The notes under the pieces: generated by a model
What the model was told of the DNA's origin: nothing
The model's input: only the letters and a program-made list of their open reading frames with translations
Database searches by the model: none
In this document: piece by piece, positions 22,480 to 31,280 of the stretch
How positions within the stretch are numbered: the stretch's first letter is position 1
Layout of the letters: every line of letters starts with the position of its first letter
Made by a program: the position numbers and the translations under genes
NCBI GenBank assembly: GCA_036651815.1
Contig: JAVVXB010000020.1
Span: 1-54,290, forward strand
Direction of reading: 5' to 3'
Length of the DNA stretch: 54,290 nucleotides
Source: JAVVXB01 sp036651815
GTDB taxonomy: Bacteria > Bacillota > Clostridia > Christensenellales > CAG-138

Positions 22480-25014
22480 CTATTTTGCTATATTTCCATC
22501 GTTATAGATTGGATCGTTCACATCCGGCACCTGTTCACTGTACCCGAATATCAGCCCGTCCGGCACAGGACGCTGATAGGACAGATCGTTTTTGCTACCG
22601 GTGCGCTTGCTGCCGTGGCTGTTGAGTTGTTCACCCATAAAGATCATGCCCGCAGACAGACCACCATCCATATTATATGCCGTCAGGCATCCGTATTCAA
22701 CAAACAGCTCCGCAAAGTCCTCCACCGTCATCCCAACGCTGTAATTTTTCTGACGGCCGTCCGCCACAATGACGATATAATGTCCCGGCTCCATCATGCC
22801 GATGCCTACGCGCGGATTGGCGCGGCGAACGCGGTGTTTTCGTGCATCCGGATTCACCACCCCGTTCTCAACAAGCGTGGGACCAAATGAAAACGTATTT
22901 TCAACACCATCCTCCAGCATCTGCTCCGCGTCCTGATTCCATTTTTTATAGATATGCAGTGACAGATCGGGATAGATGGCCATGGTATCCTCGATTTCTT
23001 CATCGAGATAGATGCGCCCGTCTCGAATGATGACGCCCTTGTCGCTCCGGTCGGAATTGACCATGTTATCGCCCGTAACCCACAATACGGCATTTGCCCG
23101 CCGGGCAATAATCCATGGATAGATCGCGCCCATGCCGGTATGTCCATCCGAACCAAAGGCAGGACGGAACTGATACACGTCTTTCATTCTGATATCCGCC
23201 ACGTAATAAGCCAAGGGCTTATCGTTTACCGTAGTGGTGTTCACCCGATCGATCAAAATGCTCAGTAGATCGGTACGGTACTCCCAATGTCCATGTTCAC
23301 TGTCATACACAATCACCTCCGCTGGTTCACCCGTCTGGCGGAAAAAGGTATCCTCCAGCGCAGATGCCACAATAGGCGTTGATTCCGGCGTTGCCGCGGC
23401 GGTTGGCTGCGGTGTAACCGTCGGCGCAACCGTTGGCTCCCGCGATTCGGACTGGGTCACGGTCATCTGTTCGTGTTTATAACCCGTTACAATGGTATTG
23501 AGCCACAGCGTACCGCCCAACACAAAGTAAAGTACAACACTCGCCACTATTGGTATAAAGGCCAGCAGCACAGCCCATGTCTTGTCCATATGCCCATGCA
23601 GCAAAAGCAGCAAAACAAGCGTCACCATAACGCCCGCCGCCAGCGGCAACAGGTTTCTAGGATTGGCCGTCTGCTCAACTTGCTGGCTCGGTCTGCCTTG
23701 CGCCGACGTAAGCCCGGTATTTTGCTGCTGTTCTGGCGCACCGGTTTCGACTTGCTGCGTGGGATTGGGTTCTGATTCCGAAGAATCCGGCGTAGCCAAC
23801 GCCCCATATTCCTCATAGCTGCGCAGCATGGACTTGTCGATATGCTCAAACAAATCGTCCTTGGCCACATCGTCTCCGACAGTACTGGCCGCAAGCACAA
23901 AGGATGCCTTCGAATCGATGGTACGTGTATATACCTGCTGCGTTTCATAGAGCAAGTAGCATGCCTGGGCGACTTCTTGTGCGGTTTTTCCTGCATAGTG
24001 CGCAAGCGGCGCAAGAAAATCCGGCATAGTTCCACCCACCGCAGGATTGCCTTCCGCATCAGCGGGTGCATATTGATAGAGTTTCTTCACAGGCCAGTCC
24101 GCCTGTTGCACTGCGTTTTGCGTGCAACGGCCGGTGAAGCCACGGGTTGGAAAACGATCCGATTGATCTTCTCCGTCATGGGTAACAATCACCTCTGGCT
24201 GATACGTGTCGATCAACTCTGCAAGTTTCCCCGTTATACGGCTCTGCCCCCAGTCTTCCTGAACGATGCTTAGCATGTCATAATTGCGCGCAGTAGCATC
24301 GTAAAACACGGGATATCCGGTAAGACCCGCCGCCCACAGGCCAGCAAGCGCTTCATCGGTGCGCGCGCGCTTTCCGAACGTGCTTAGGTAGATCACCACG
24401 GTTTCAATGTCATGCGCGCCCGCATACAGCGGCAGCACGCCGGATAGCTCGGAAAACTCCGGCCCCGGCTCTGACAAAATCAACATCAGATCCGCTTTTT
24501 CCGGATTCTTCCCCCAGGTTTGCACCTCGTCCGGCAACGGTTCATTCGCCGCATAGACACGTGTTTCGGAAAGAGCACAATCGCTCTCCACCGTCAGCAT
24601 AAAGCTGCGGCAGTTGGGATCGAGCAGCCGGTAAATGTTAAGCTGTTCCGGGTCTGTGAATGCCGTTTCCGATAGGCTTGCGCCATGGGCATCCAGTTGA
24701 GTCATCATTCCTCCTGTTGGCGCCGTGTACCACTTGAACAATACGCCCTGAGGCTCGGTTTCAAACGAAACGGTGATGCTTTGCCCTGCGGGGATCGCAA
24801 CACGGGACATGACATAGCCATCGACCAACCGCCACCCATAGGGCGCGGACGTTTCCGGCAACAAAAACGTCAGCTTAGGCGCATCCAGCTCGGCTGCTTC
24901 CATGGTCACGATATGCGGGATAGGTTCATCCACGGGTTCGTCTTCGGCCAGCACAGGCATGGTCAGCGAAAGCAGCAGCACTAGGATGGTCAGTAACGTC
25001 AGTTCTCTTTTCAT
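22480..25014 (-). CDS. Membrane fusion protein: degenerate PIG-L domain plus phosphodiester glycosidase (NAGPA-like)
   Basis: An 844-aa protein. A signal peptide (~1-23) is followed by a beta-rich domain and a PIG-L-like fold (~172-390) that aligns with the neighbouring gene but has SEPGPEF where that gene has SAHCDDE, and DRFPTR where it has GHGAH, so the zinc site is lost. After a Gln/Pro/Thr linker come two membrane helices (~454-472 and ~480-500), a Thr-Pro linker, then a NAGPA domain (~560-825, pfam DUF2233 type) with PDLSLHIY, NPRVGIGM and the signature NMDGGLSAGM at 781-790. NAGPA domains cleave sugar phosphodiesters. Its ATG overlaps the stop of the upstream PIG-L gene. A role in wall or exopolysaccharide glycans is inferred. 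Confidence 0.85.
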   Translation of the reverse strand: MKRELTLLTILVLLLSLTMPVLAEDEPVDEPIPHIVTMEAAELDAPKLTFLLPETSAPYGWRLVDGYVMSRVAIPAGQSITVSFETEPQGVLFKWYTAPTGGMMTQLDAHGASLSETAFTDPEQLNIYRLLDPNCRSFMLTVESDCALSETRVYAANEPLPDEVQTWGKNPEKADLMLILSEPGPEFSELSGVLPLYAGAHDIETVVIYLSTFGKRARTDEALAGLWAAGLTGYPVFYDATARNYDMLSIVQEDWGQSRITGKLAELIDTYQPEVIVTHDGEDQSDRFPTRGFTGRCTQNAVQQADWPVKKLYQYAPADAEGNPAVGGTMPDFLAPLAHYAGKTAQEVAQACYLLYETQQVYTRTIDSKASFVLAASTVGDDVAKDDLFEHIDKSMLRSYEEYGALATPDSSESEPNPTQQVETGAPEQQQNTGLTSAQGRPSQQVEQTANPRNLLPLAAGVMVTLVLLLLLHGHMDKTWAVLLAFIPIVASVVLYFVLGGTLWLNTIVTGYKHEQMTVTQSESREPTVAPTVTPQPTAAATPESTPIVASALEDTFFRQTGEPAEVIVYDSEHGHWEYRTDLLSILIDRVNTTTVNDKPLAYYVADIRMKDVYQFRPAFGSDGHTGMGAIYPWIIARRANAVLWVTGDNMVNSDRSDKGVIIRDGRIYLDEEIEDTMAIYPDLSLHIYKKWNQDAEQMLEDGVENTFSFGPTLVENGVVNPDARKHRVRRANPRVGIGMMEPGHYIVIVADGRQKNYSVGMTVEDFAELFVEYGCLTAYNMDGGLSAGMIFMGEQLNSHGSKRTGSKNDLSYQRPVPDGLIFGYSEQVPDVNDPIYNDGNIAK

Positions 25015-26420
25015 TTCTTCTTCCTTTTCATCAGCAATACCACGCCGCCGATGGCCGCCAGCACCGCCGCGCCGAGGCCAATCGGCAATCCAACCGGCAA
25101 CTTGTCCCCGTCCACCAGGTCCGGCATGTCCGTTTTCTCCGGCAAGGCCGTCAACAAAGATGTTTCGATGGGCACGGATGTTGGTTCCGGGGTGGGCGAT
25201 GGCGTTGGTGGAATATAGTTGGTCAGCTCCTCAGCTTGGATATTTTCCAGAAAATCACCGCCATTTTCGTCCAGTCCTACGTTGGAATAGGCCAAGCCGA
25301 ACGCCGCGCAGCTAAAGTCGCCACCGTCATGCACAGCGGTGTGATACTCCAGTTGGGATATGTGACACGCATAGGCAATGTTCGCCATCTCAAGCGCCGT
25401 TTTGCCGTCAAAGGTTGTCAGCGGTGTCCGCCAATCCATCACAATCGGATTCTCCTGTCCAAGATGCAGATAGAGCTTCTTGGTCTGCCACACGCCGTAT
25501 TGTCGCGCAGACACGGGAAATTGCGCTTCATCTGCGGCAAGCGGCACCGCTTCCACCACGCAGCTTGCGGTCATCCGGTGCGCGCCGTGTCCATATTCTC
25601 CATTGAGATCATGCGTAATGATCACCTCCGGCCGTGTGCGCCGGATGAGTTCGACCAGCCGCTCCACGACGCCATCCCGGCCCCATTGCCGTTGCGCCGT
25701 ATCCAGCGATTCGGAGTACTTGTCTCGATAACCCAGAAAAATCGGCTCGTTGATCGCACCGCAGGTCCAGATGCCCTCCATGGCCTCATTCTCCCGTAGC
25801 CGGTTGCCCTGTGCCAGATAGGCAAGCTGTACCGTGTACCCCCGTTCCCCTGCATAGGTGGGAATCGTTCCGCCAAAGTACAACAATTCATCATCGCAGT
25901 GGGCAGAAATCAGCAGCAGATCGGATTTTTCGGCTGGTGGCTTCCAGTCGTGGATCGTTGCGGGCAATGTACCGCATCCATATAAATGCAGGGTGGAAAG
26001 CGTCAGCTCCTCACCAGACGAAATTCGCATTCCACGCGCAGCCGCATTCAGTAGATAAAAGTGATTCAGCAGTGGTGCTTGCACCGTATCCGTGTGCACC
26101 GTGCCGCCGGAAGCATCCAACTGTTCCAGCAAAAAGGCCGACGGCGCTTCGTTCCACTCAAGATAAACGCCCTGTGCAGCCAAGCTTTCATCCCAGCATA
26201 GTTCTACGGTGTCCCCGCCTTTGATGGTCACAAAGGAGCGCACGTTGTCATCCTTAAGTGCTTTGTGTGCTTTTTCGCCTTTGGGCGAAAGAAATTCACA
26301 CCCATTGGTAAGGTCTTCGGCCTCACCCTCCGCCTTGCTTGGCGCTGGCAACGACGTCAGCAGCAACGCCGCGCAGAGCAGCGCGGATAGCATACGATGT
26401 CTACTATTTCTTAATTGCAT
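25011..26420 (-). CDS. Secreted, membrane-anchored PIG-L family deacetylase
   Basis: A 469-aa protein. It has a signal peptide (~1-30), a beta-rich N-terminal domain and a PIG-L/LmbE domain from ~166. The zinc and catalytic residues are visible in SAHCDDELLYFGG (H174, D176, D177, E178) and HDLNGEYGHGAHR (H278, H281). A Pro/Thr linker (TPSPTPEPT) and a C-terminal helix ending KRKKK anchor it to the cell wall side of the membrane. The family deacetylates N-acetylglucosamine-type substrates. It is translationally coupled at both ends: 10 nt overlap with the MFS gene and 4 nt with the fusion gene. Confidence 0.88.
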   Translation of the reverse strand: MQLRNSRHRMLSALLCAALLLTSLPAPSKAEGEAEDLTNGCEFLSPKGEKAHKALKDDNVRSFVTIKGGDTVELCWDESLAAQGVYLEWNEAPSAFLLEQLDASGGTVHTDTVQAPLLNHFYLLNAAARGMRISSGEELTLSTLHLYGCGTLPATIHDWKPPAEKSDLLLISAHCDDELLYFGGTIPTYAGERGYTVQLAYLAQGNRLRENEAMEGIWTCGAINEPIFLGYRDKYSESLDTAQRQWGRDGVVERLVELIRRTRPEVIITHDLNGEYGHGAHRMTASCVVEAVPLAADEAQFPVSARQYGVWQTKKLYLHLGQENPIVMDWRTPLTTFDGKTALEMANIAYACHISQLEYHTAVHDGGDFSCAAFGLAYSNVGLDENGGDFLENIQAEELTNYIPPTPSPTPEPTSVPIETSLLTALPEKTDMPDLVDGDKLPVGLPIGLGAAVLAAIGGVVLLMKRKKK

Positions 26421-28072
26421 ATGGATGATGGATCTGCCTCCCCATTCTCAGCTTGCAACTGCCGCGTCCGTCGCATTCGCTCTTCGGTCAGCCGCAGTTG
26501 CTTGCCGCCCGCAAGCAGCAGGATGCCGCCCGCCCCAAACAGAATGATCAAACTCATCAGGCCAATGGATGGCCTGTCCGTAATCATATAGCAAACCGCA
26601 TAGAGCAGTGGGCCGATCACAGCGGCAAATTTACCGAATATGTCATAGAACCCATAGTATTCAGCGCTCCGTTCCTGCGGAACCAGCTTGCCAAAGTAGG
26701 AACGGGACAATGCCTGAATACCGCCCTGTACGGTACCAACCATCGCCGCAAGTACCCAAAATAGCATCGATGCAGTGCGCCGCGCGGCATGATAGCCGGC
26801 CTGAAGCGGCACGTCGTTCACATAGGGCGCAAGTTCCTGCTCGATCTTCCCAACAGCAGCAATGGCATTTCTGCGCGCACCCGCATCGGAAAAGGCGTAG
26901 ACTGTACCGCGCACATCGTTCAGGCGTTTCACAATCGTTTCAAACACACCGGCAAACGCAGCGGGACGGTCTTGTTCCGCAAGCACATCCTTGCCCTGTT
27001 CCACGAGATCCGCAACCACGGCTTGCCAGGTTTTATAGTCGCTCGTTCCCTCCGCGCATACCGTTTGCTGTGCAGCGGCGTCCCGTACCTGCTGCGTATA
27101 CGCCAGTTGATAGGGTTCCACGGCTCGTCCCATGAAAAATCCCACGCCGCAGATGCCAAAATACACCGCAATGGCGACGATAATCATTCTGATGCTGCCA
27201 AATTTCGCCGCCAGCTTAGAAAACAAAATGGAAAACGGCACCGCCACCAGTTGGGTTACGAGCAGCGCAAGGATCATGCCGGTTGCGCCGAGACCAAGCG
27301 TCGCCCCATAGTTGGTTGACAGGGTGATGATCGTTCCCACACCATCAATATAGAAAAAATACGCCAGTAGATAAATCAGCAGACCTTTATTTGTGACGCA
27401 TTCCTTCATCGTATACAGCAGGTTGCGTCCGGCCATGTGCGCCAGTTGAGACGGTGGCGTCTGCACATAATGCTTCTGTTCCACATTTTTCAGGATGGGA
27501 ATAGAAAACACTGCCCACCAGACGCTGGTAATTAAAATTGAAAATTTAATGGCCGGCACGGAAAAATCACTCAGCAGCAGCGCCACAATACTGATGACAA
27601 ACGGAATCGTACTGCCGCCAAGATATCCCATCGCGTAGCCCCACGCAGATACGCGGTCCATACGCTCGCTTGTGGTTACATCCGTCAGAAACGAGTCGTA
27701 AAAAACGCAGGATCCGCTAAACCCAATACGGGAGATCACATAACCGACGAGCATCAACTGCCACGTTCCCGCAAACGCCATCGCTGCCGTAAACGTCACG
27801 CCGATTACAATAAACGCAAACAGCAGTTTCTTTTTATATCCTCGAAAATCAGCAATTGCGCCAAGGGTTGGCGCAAGCAACGCACAGATAAGTGAGGCAA
27901 TGGAAACCCCGATGCCCCACCATTTGTTGCCAAGGTCGTTGGCTACGCTGGCATAGTAAATGGGAAAAATGGCCGCCATGATATTGGTGGCATAGACGGA
28001 ATTGGCCCAATCGTAGGCGATCCAGCTTTTCTCAGTGCCGGTAAACCGCGTTTCTTCACGATGTTTCCGCAT
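26411..28072 (-). CDS. MFS transporter, UMF1/Atg22-like
   Basis: A 553-aa protein starting MRKHREETRFTG. It begins with the typical SWIAYDWANSVYATNI and has about 12 helices. The region ~316-432 between two helices is a long, charged, helical, probably extracytoplasmic insert not expected in a simple MFS protein. UMF1-type proteins are poorly understood exporters or uptake systems. The ATG at 28072 is preceded by a G-rich site; the longer frame to 28156 overlaps the promoter. It is first in an operon with the PIG-L gene and the NAGPA fusion, hinting at a transported glycan or lipid precursor. Substrate unknown. Confidence 0.85.
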   Translation of the reverse strand: MRKHREETRFTGTEKSWIAYDWANSVYATNIMAAIFPIYYASVANDLGNKWWGIGVSIASLICALLAPTLGAIADFRGYKKKLLFAFIVIGVTFTAAMAFAGTWQLMLVGYVISRIGFSGSCVFYDSFLTDVTTSERMDRVSAWGYAMGYLGGSTIPFVISIVALLLSDFSVPAIKFSILITSVWWAVFSIPILKNVEQKHYVQTPPSQLAHMAGRNLLYTMKECVTNKGLLIYLLAYFFYIDGVGTIITLSTNYGATLGLGATGMILALLVTQLVAVPFSILFSKLAAKFGSIRMIIVAIAVYFGICGVGFFMGRAVEPYQLAYTQQVRDAAAQQTVCAEGTSDYKTWQAVVADLVEQGKDVLAEQDRPAAFAGVFETIVKRLNDVRGTVYAFSDAGARRNAIAAVGKIEQELAPYVNDVPLQAGYHAARRTASMLFWVLAAMVGTVQGGIQALSRSYFGKLVPQERSAEYYGFYDIFGKFAAVIGPLLYAVCYMITDRPSIGLMSLIILFGAGGILLLAGGKQLRLTEERMRRTRQLQAENGEADPSSICN

Positions 28073-28108
28073 AACCAGCCCCCGCTTTCCAGCAAATACT
28101 TTTTGTTT

Positions 28109-28137
28109 AGTATAACATTCCGTCTTCTGTCGAACAA
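28109..28137 (-). promoter_or_regulatory. Promoter of the MFS-PIG-L operon
   Basis: TTGTTC (28137-28132), 17 nt, TATACT (28114-28109), with the -10 extended as TGTTATACT. The leader is about 30 nt. Confidence 0.6.
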
Positions 28138-28162
28138 GAGCGAATCCAGCCCCCAAAACAGC

Positions 28163-28192
28163 AAATAAAAGGGCCGCTCCATTGGAACGGCC
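28163..28192 (-). terminator. Terminator after the SH3b gene
   Basis: On the minus strand GGCCG...CGGCC (28192-28188 with 28176-28172) is extended by a TCC/GGA inner stem with a small loop, followed by CCTTTTATTT. It lies just upstream of the MFS promoter. A second perfect 11-bp hairpin at 28297-28326 lies closer to the SH3b gene but lacks a T run. Confidence 0.65.
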
Positions 28193-28405
28193 TCCCCTAC
28201 CAGATAGTATTGGAATGATACGATTCCTCTTCTAGCCGTGAGTATCCCCGATCGTCCGCAGCTCAGCTCTCCGTATTTTTCCATTAAATATCTCAAGCAG
28301 GAGCGAAAAGATACATTCGCTCCTGCCGAAAACAATGTTCTTCCAATTTCACGGAGCCCAACTCATTGCTGCGCGGCATCCTATGATCAATCCGGAAACG
28401 TACCC

Positions 28406-29848
28406 TTACGGTTGCGTGCCTGTTGGCGCTGGCGTTGGCGTGGGTACGGCAACCGGGGTCTGGGTCGCAGTTGGTACGGGCGTCGGCGTTGGTGTCACAA
28501 CGGGTGTCGACGTGGGTGTGGGCGTTGCTGTTGGTGTGGGCGTTGCCGGTTTCGGCGTAGGCGTTGGTGTGAACGTCGGCGTGGGCGTTGCCGGTTTTGG
28601 CGTGGGCGTTGGTGTGAAGGTCGGCTTGAGGGTCATTGTCGGTGTCGGCGTTGCATTAATCAGAACATAGGTCTGAAATACATACCCAATTTTGCCAGTA
28701 CTGATCACCTTGACCTTGTACCAGTTGCCGGACATACCCAGCACCAGCACCGTTGTATTCAAATCGAGTCGGCCCAAGCTCTTGTTCTTTGTGGAAGGCC
28801 CGGTGCGCAGATTCACGCCATTGGCATTGATGCGGGCTGACAGACCGCTTTCTCCGGGGATCGGTGTTGTAGCCGGCCCAGAAACCTTGACATACGTCTG
28901 GAATACATAGCCCATTGCACCCGTTCGGATCACTTGGATCTGATACCAGTCACCAAACGTGCCCAGTATGGTCACCGCCTCGCCCCTCTTCAGTAAGCCC
29001 TGACTCGAATATTGCGTGGAAGGACCTGTGCGAAAATTCACGCTGCTCGCGCTGATGGCGGCCAATAAAAGCGTTCCTCCTGGTGTAGGCGTTGCAATCG
29101 GCGTGGGCGTTGCTACGCCCGTGGATGCCTGCACATACGTTTTGTACACATATCCGGTTTTGCCTGTGCGGACTACCTGTATCTTGCACCAGCTACCGGA
29201 CATTCCAAGCATATTCACCGCCTCACCTTTTTTCAGCAAGCCCTGGCTCTTGCTTTTTGTGGATGGGCCTGTACGAAAATTCACAAGATCCGCGATGATT
29301 ATTCCATTTGATTGGTCGGTTGTATTGGTTTTGCCCACCTTGCAAACAATTCGTGCATAGCGGTTGGATACGTATCCCTCCTGCCCGCTGCCGTGTACCT
29401 TCACCTGATACCAACCATTGGGTGCCACGGAAATGATCGTCAGGCCGGTATTGATGGGCAGTGTGCCCGCGCTGTCGCTTTTGCTGGTGGCCTTGGTGCG
29501 CAGATGTACGCCGCCAATGACAGAACCAATCCCATAAGCAGCAATGCTGCTGCCATCCAGCGTCAGATACTTGCCGCTGACAAAACCACTCTTTCCAATG
29601 GCTGGCACGTCGATACGCAGCCAAGATCCCTTGACCTCATACACATTGACGACGGTGTTTCGGCTCAGCGTGGCGACAATGCTCTCCCGTACGCTGGGAC
29701 CGGTGCGCATATTAAGCGAACCGGCATTCACAGCGCCCGTAGCAAGTGTACTTTCGGCGGATGCGCCGGTGGCCGGTACGATCAAAAGCATCGAGAATAA
29801 GAAGATTGCTGCCAGAAGACTGCTGCACAGTCTCTTGAAACGTTTCAT
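28406..29848 (-). CDS. Secreted protein with five SH3b domains and a Pro-Thr tail
   Basis: A 480-aa protein starting MKRFKRLCSSLLAAIF, preceded by a G-rich ribosome-binding site; an upstream in-frame ATG at 29902 lacks one. After a signal peptide (~1-32) come five bacterial SH3 domains (~38-98, 103-165, 183-240, 260-320, 335-395), each with an LN/VN(F)RTGPS-type motif and a closing GYV. The last ~80 residues are TP repeats. Such proteins bind peptidoglycan or cross-bridges; no catalytic domain is seen. A 45-bp tandem duplication (28542-28631) encodes part of the tail. It lies 115 nt downstream of the FtsX gene. Confidence 0.9.
   Translation of the reverse strand: MKRFKRLCSSLLAAIFLFSMLLIVPATGASAESTLATGAVNAGSLNMRTGPSVRESIVATLSRNTVVNVYEVKGSWLRIDVPAIGKSGFVSGKYLTLDGSSIAAYGIGSVIGGVHLRTKATSKSDSAGTLPINTGLTIISVAPNGWYQVKVHGSGQEGYVSNRYARIVCKVGKTNTTDQSNGIIIADLVNFRTGPSTKSKSQGLLKKGEAVNMLGMSGSWCKIQVVRTGKTGYVYKTYVQASTGVATPTPIATPTPGGTLLLAAISASSVNFRTGPSTQYSSQGLLKRGEAVTILGTFGDWYQIQVIRTGAMGYVFQTYVKVSGPATTPIPGESGLSARINANGVNLRTGPSTKNKSLGRLDLNTTVLVLGMSGNWYKVKVISTGKIGYVFQTYVLINATPTPTMTLKPTFTPTPTPKPATPTPTFTPTPTPKPATPTPTATPTPTSTPVVTPTPTPVPTATQTPVAVPTPTPAPTGTQP
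28542..28631. repeat. Two tandem 45-bp units in the SH3b gene tail
   Basis: Units 28542-28586 and 28587-28631 differ at only a few positions and encode two copies of a 15-residue Thr/Pro/Lys block. The unit length keeps the frame, so copy number could vary between strains without breaking the gene. Confidence 0.8.
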
Positions 29849-29962
29849 ATTTGTTTTCCCCCCCTTGTCGGTTGGAAGCGGCTCGTTACAGCGCTTTTTC
29901 ATGTTTTATGCGGCTACCAAGCCGGATATGACTCTTTCGCCATAAAGATACAATCGCAGCGG

Positions 29963-31276
29963 CTATTCATTCCGAATCGCGGCCAATGGGCTCAGCTTCA
30001 TCGCGCGAATGGCCGGATACAATCCCGCCAGCAACGCAATCAAAATGGAGAATCCCACTGCGCCAAACGCCAAATAGACGGGGATAATGCTCTTAAGACC
30101 CGAATCGACCAAGAGCTTGTTGAGCAACAGCGAGATGGTGAAACTGATGCCCAGTCCCAGCGCGCCGCCAAACAGACCAATGTATGCAGATTCACAGAGA
30201 AACAGCGCGGCAATATTTTTCATCCGGCAACCTAGCACCTTGATGATTCCAATCTCCTTGGTTCGTTCAAAGATGCTCATCATCATGGTATTGGTAATGC
30301 CGATTGCTGCCACCAGCAGCGCCACGCCGCCGATTGCGCCCAGCAGGTACTGCGTACGCTCGGTGCTCTTCTCGGCCATCTCCACGGCGTCCAGCGCACT
30401 GGAGGTGCCGTAGCCCATCTCTTCAATCGCAGTCTTGACGGCTTTCACATTTTCAATGGCAGTGCATTTGACCATCACACTGTCATATTTGCCCTGCGTA
30501 AAACTCACAAAATCCTTGTTGTCCTTGGCCAACCGTTCCAACGCGCTCATCTCCATGAGACAGTAGTAGGAAAAGTCATTATTCCCGCTATCCATGGTGC
30601 CAACGGGTTTAATCTGATAAAATGCACCCTTGGCCTTGGGCGGCACTTCAGTTCCGTCTGCCCCAATCATGACTGCCATGTTTTTGTAGATGTTATTGTA
30701 ATCAAACGTCAGCTGTATGCGGGATTCCATCGTGACCTTCGGATTTCCATTTTTATCCATTGCCGGCTGATAATTGTCCGGGTTATAGAAGTTTTTCAGC
30801 GTCCAACTGCCCAGCACCATTTCGTAGCTATTGCCACGCTTTCCATTTGGCAGCTTCCCTTCTGAAAGCGTAAACCCAAATTGTTCGGCAATATCCGCCT
30901 CTACCCCAAGAATGGAGGCATCGGTGGCGTATTTTCCACTTTTCAGCACGCCATAGATCGTTACCATGGGCATGACGACAGAAACGCCCGGAATGCTCTG
31001 GATCTCCTTGAGACTTTTTTTATTAAGCACCTTTTCCTTGCTGCCTCCCATGCCGTTTGCATTCGAGCTATTCGACCATTTATCAACACGGATGGTGGTC
31101 AAACTGCCCGTGCCCGCAAAGCTCTCGATCGTTGCCTCGCGGATACCGATGCCCAAAGACACCATCACCACAATGGAGGAAACGCCGATTACCATGCCAA
31201 GCACGGTCAGAAACGCCCTAAGCTTGCGCCGCCATAGGTTTAAGAAAGCCATGGCGAATAGATCACCCGTTTTCAT
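29963..31276 (-). CDS. FtsX/MacB-family ABC transporter permease
   Basis: A 437-aa protein from ATG 31276 (MKTGDLFAMAFLNLWRRK); a longer start at 31306 is less likely because GGAGG at 31289-31293 serves 31276. It has the MacB layout: one N-terminal helix (~21-43), a large extracytoplasmic domain (~45-305), and three C-terminal helices with the family signature FERTKEIGIIKVLG and the ending LYPAIRAMKLSPLAAIRNE. With the neighbouring ATPase it should form a mechanotransmission-type exporter acting on extracellular peptides or lipids rather than a pore importer. It starts 4 nt after the CARDB-like gene. Confidence 0.92.
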   Translation of the reverse strand: MKTGDLFAMAFLNLWRRKLRAFLTVLGMVIGVSSIVVMVSLGIGIREATIESFAGTGSLTTIRVDKWSNSSNANGMGGSKEKVLNKKSLKEIQSIPGVSVVMPMVTIYGVLKSGKYATDASILGVEADIAEQFGFTLSEGKLPNGKRGNSYEMVLGSWTLKNFYNPDNYQPAMDKNGNPKVTMESRIQLTFDYNNIYKNMAVMIGADGTEVPPKAKGAFYQIKPVGTMDSGNNDFSYYCLMEMSALERLAKDNKDFVSFTQGKYDSVMVKCTAIENVKAVKTAIEEMGYGTSSALDAVEMAEKSTERTQYLLGAIGGVALLVAAIGITNTMMMSIFERTKEIGIIKVLGCRMKNIAALFLCESAYIGLFGGALGLGISFTISLLLNKLLVDSGLKSIIPVYLAFGAVGFSILIALLAGLYPAIRAMKLSPLAAIRNE

Positions 31277-31280
31277 GGAA

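Noticed and set aside
28430..28660. A CRISPR-like pattern of short repeats
   Set aside because: The repeats encode Thr-Pro residues in frame within a secreted protein and have no unique spacers.
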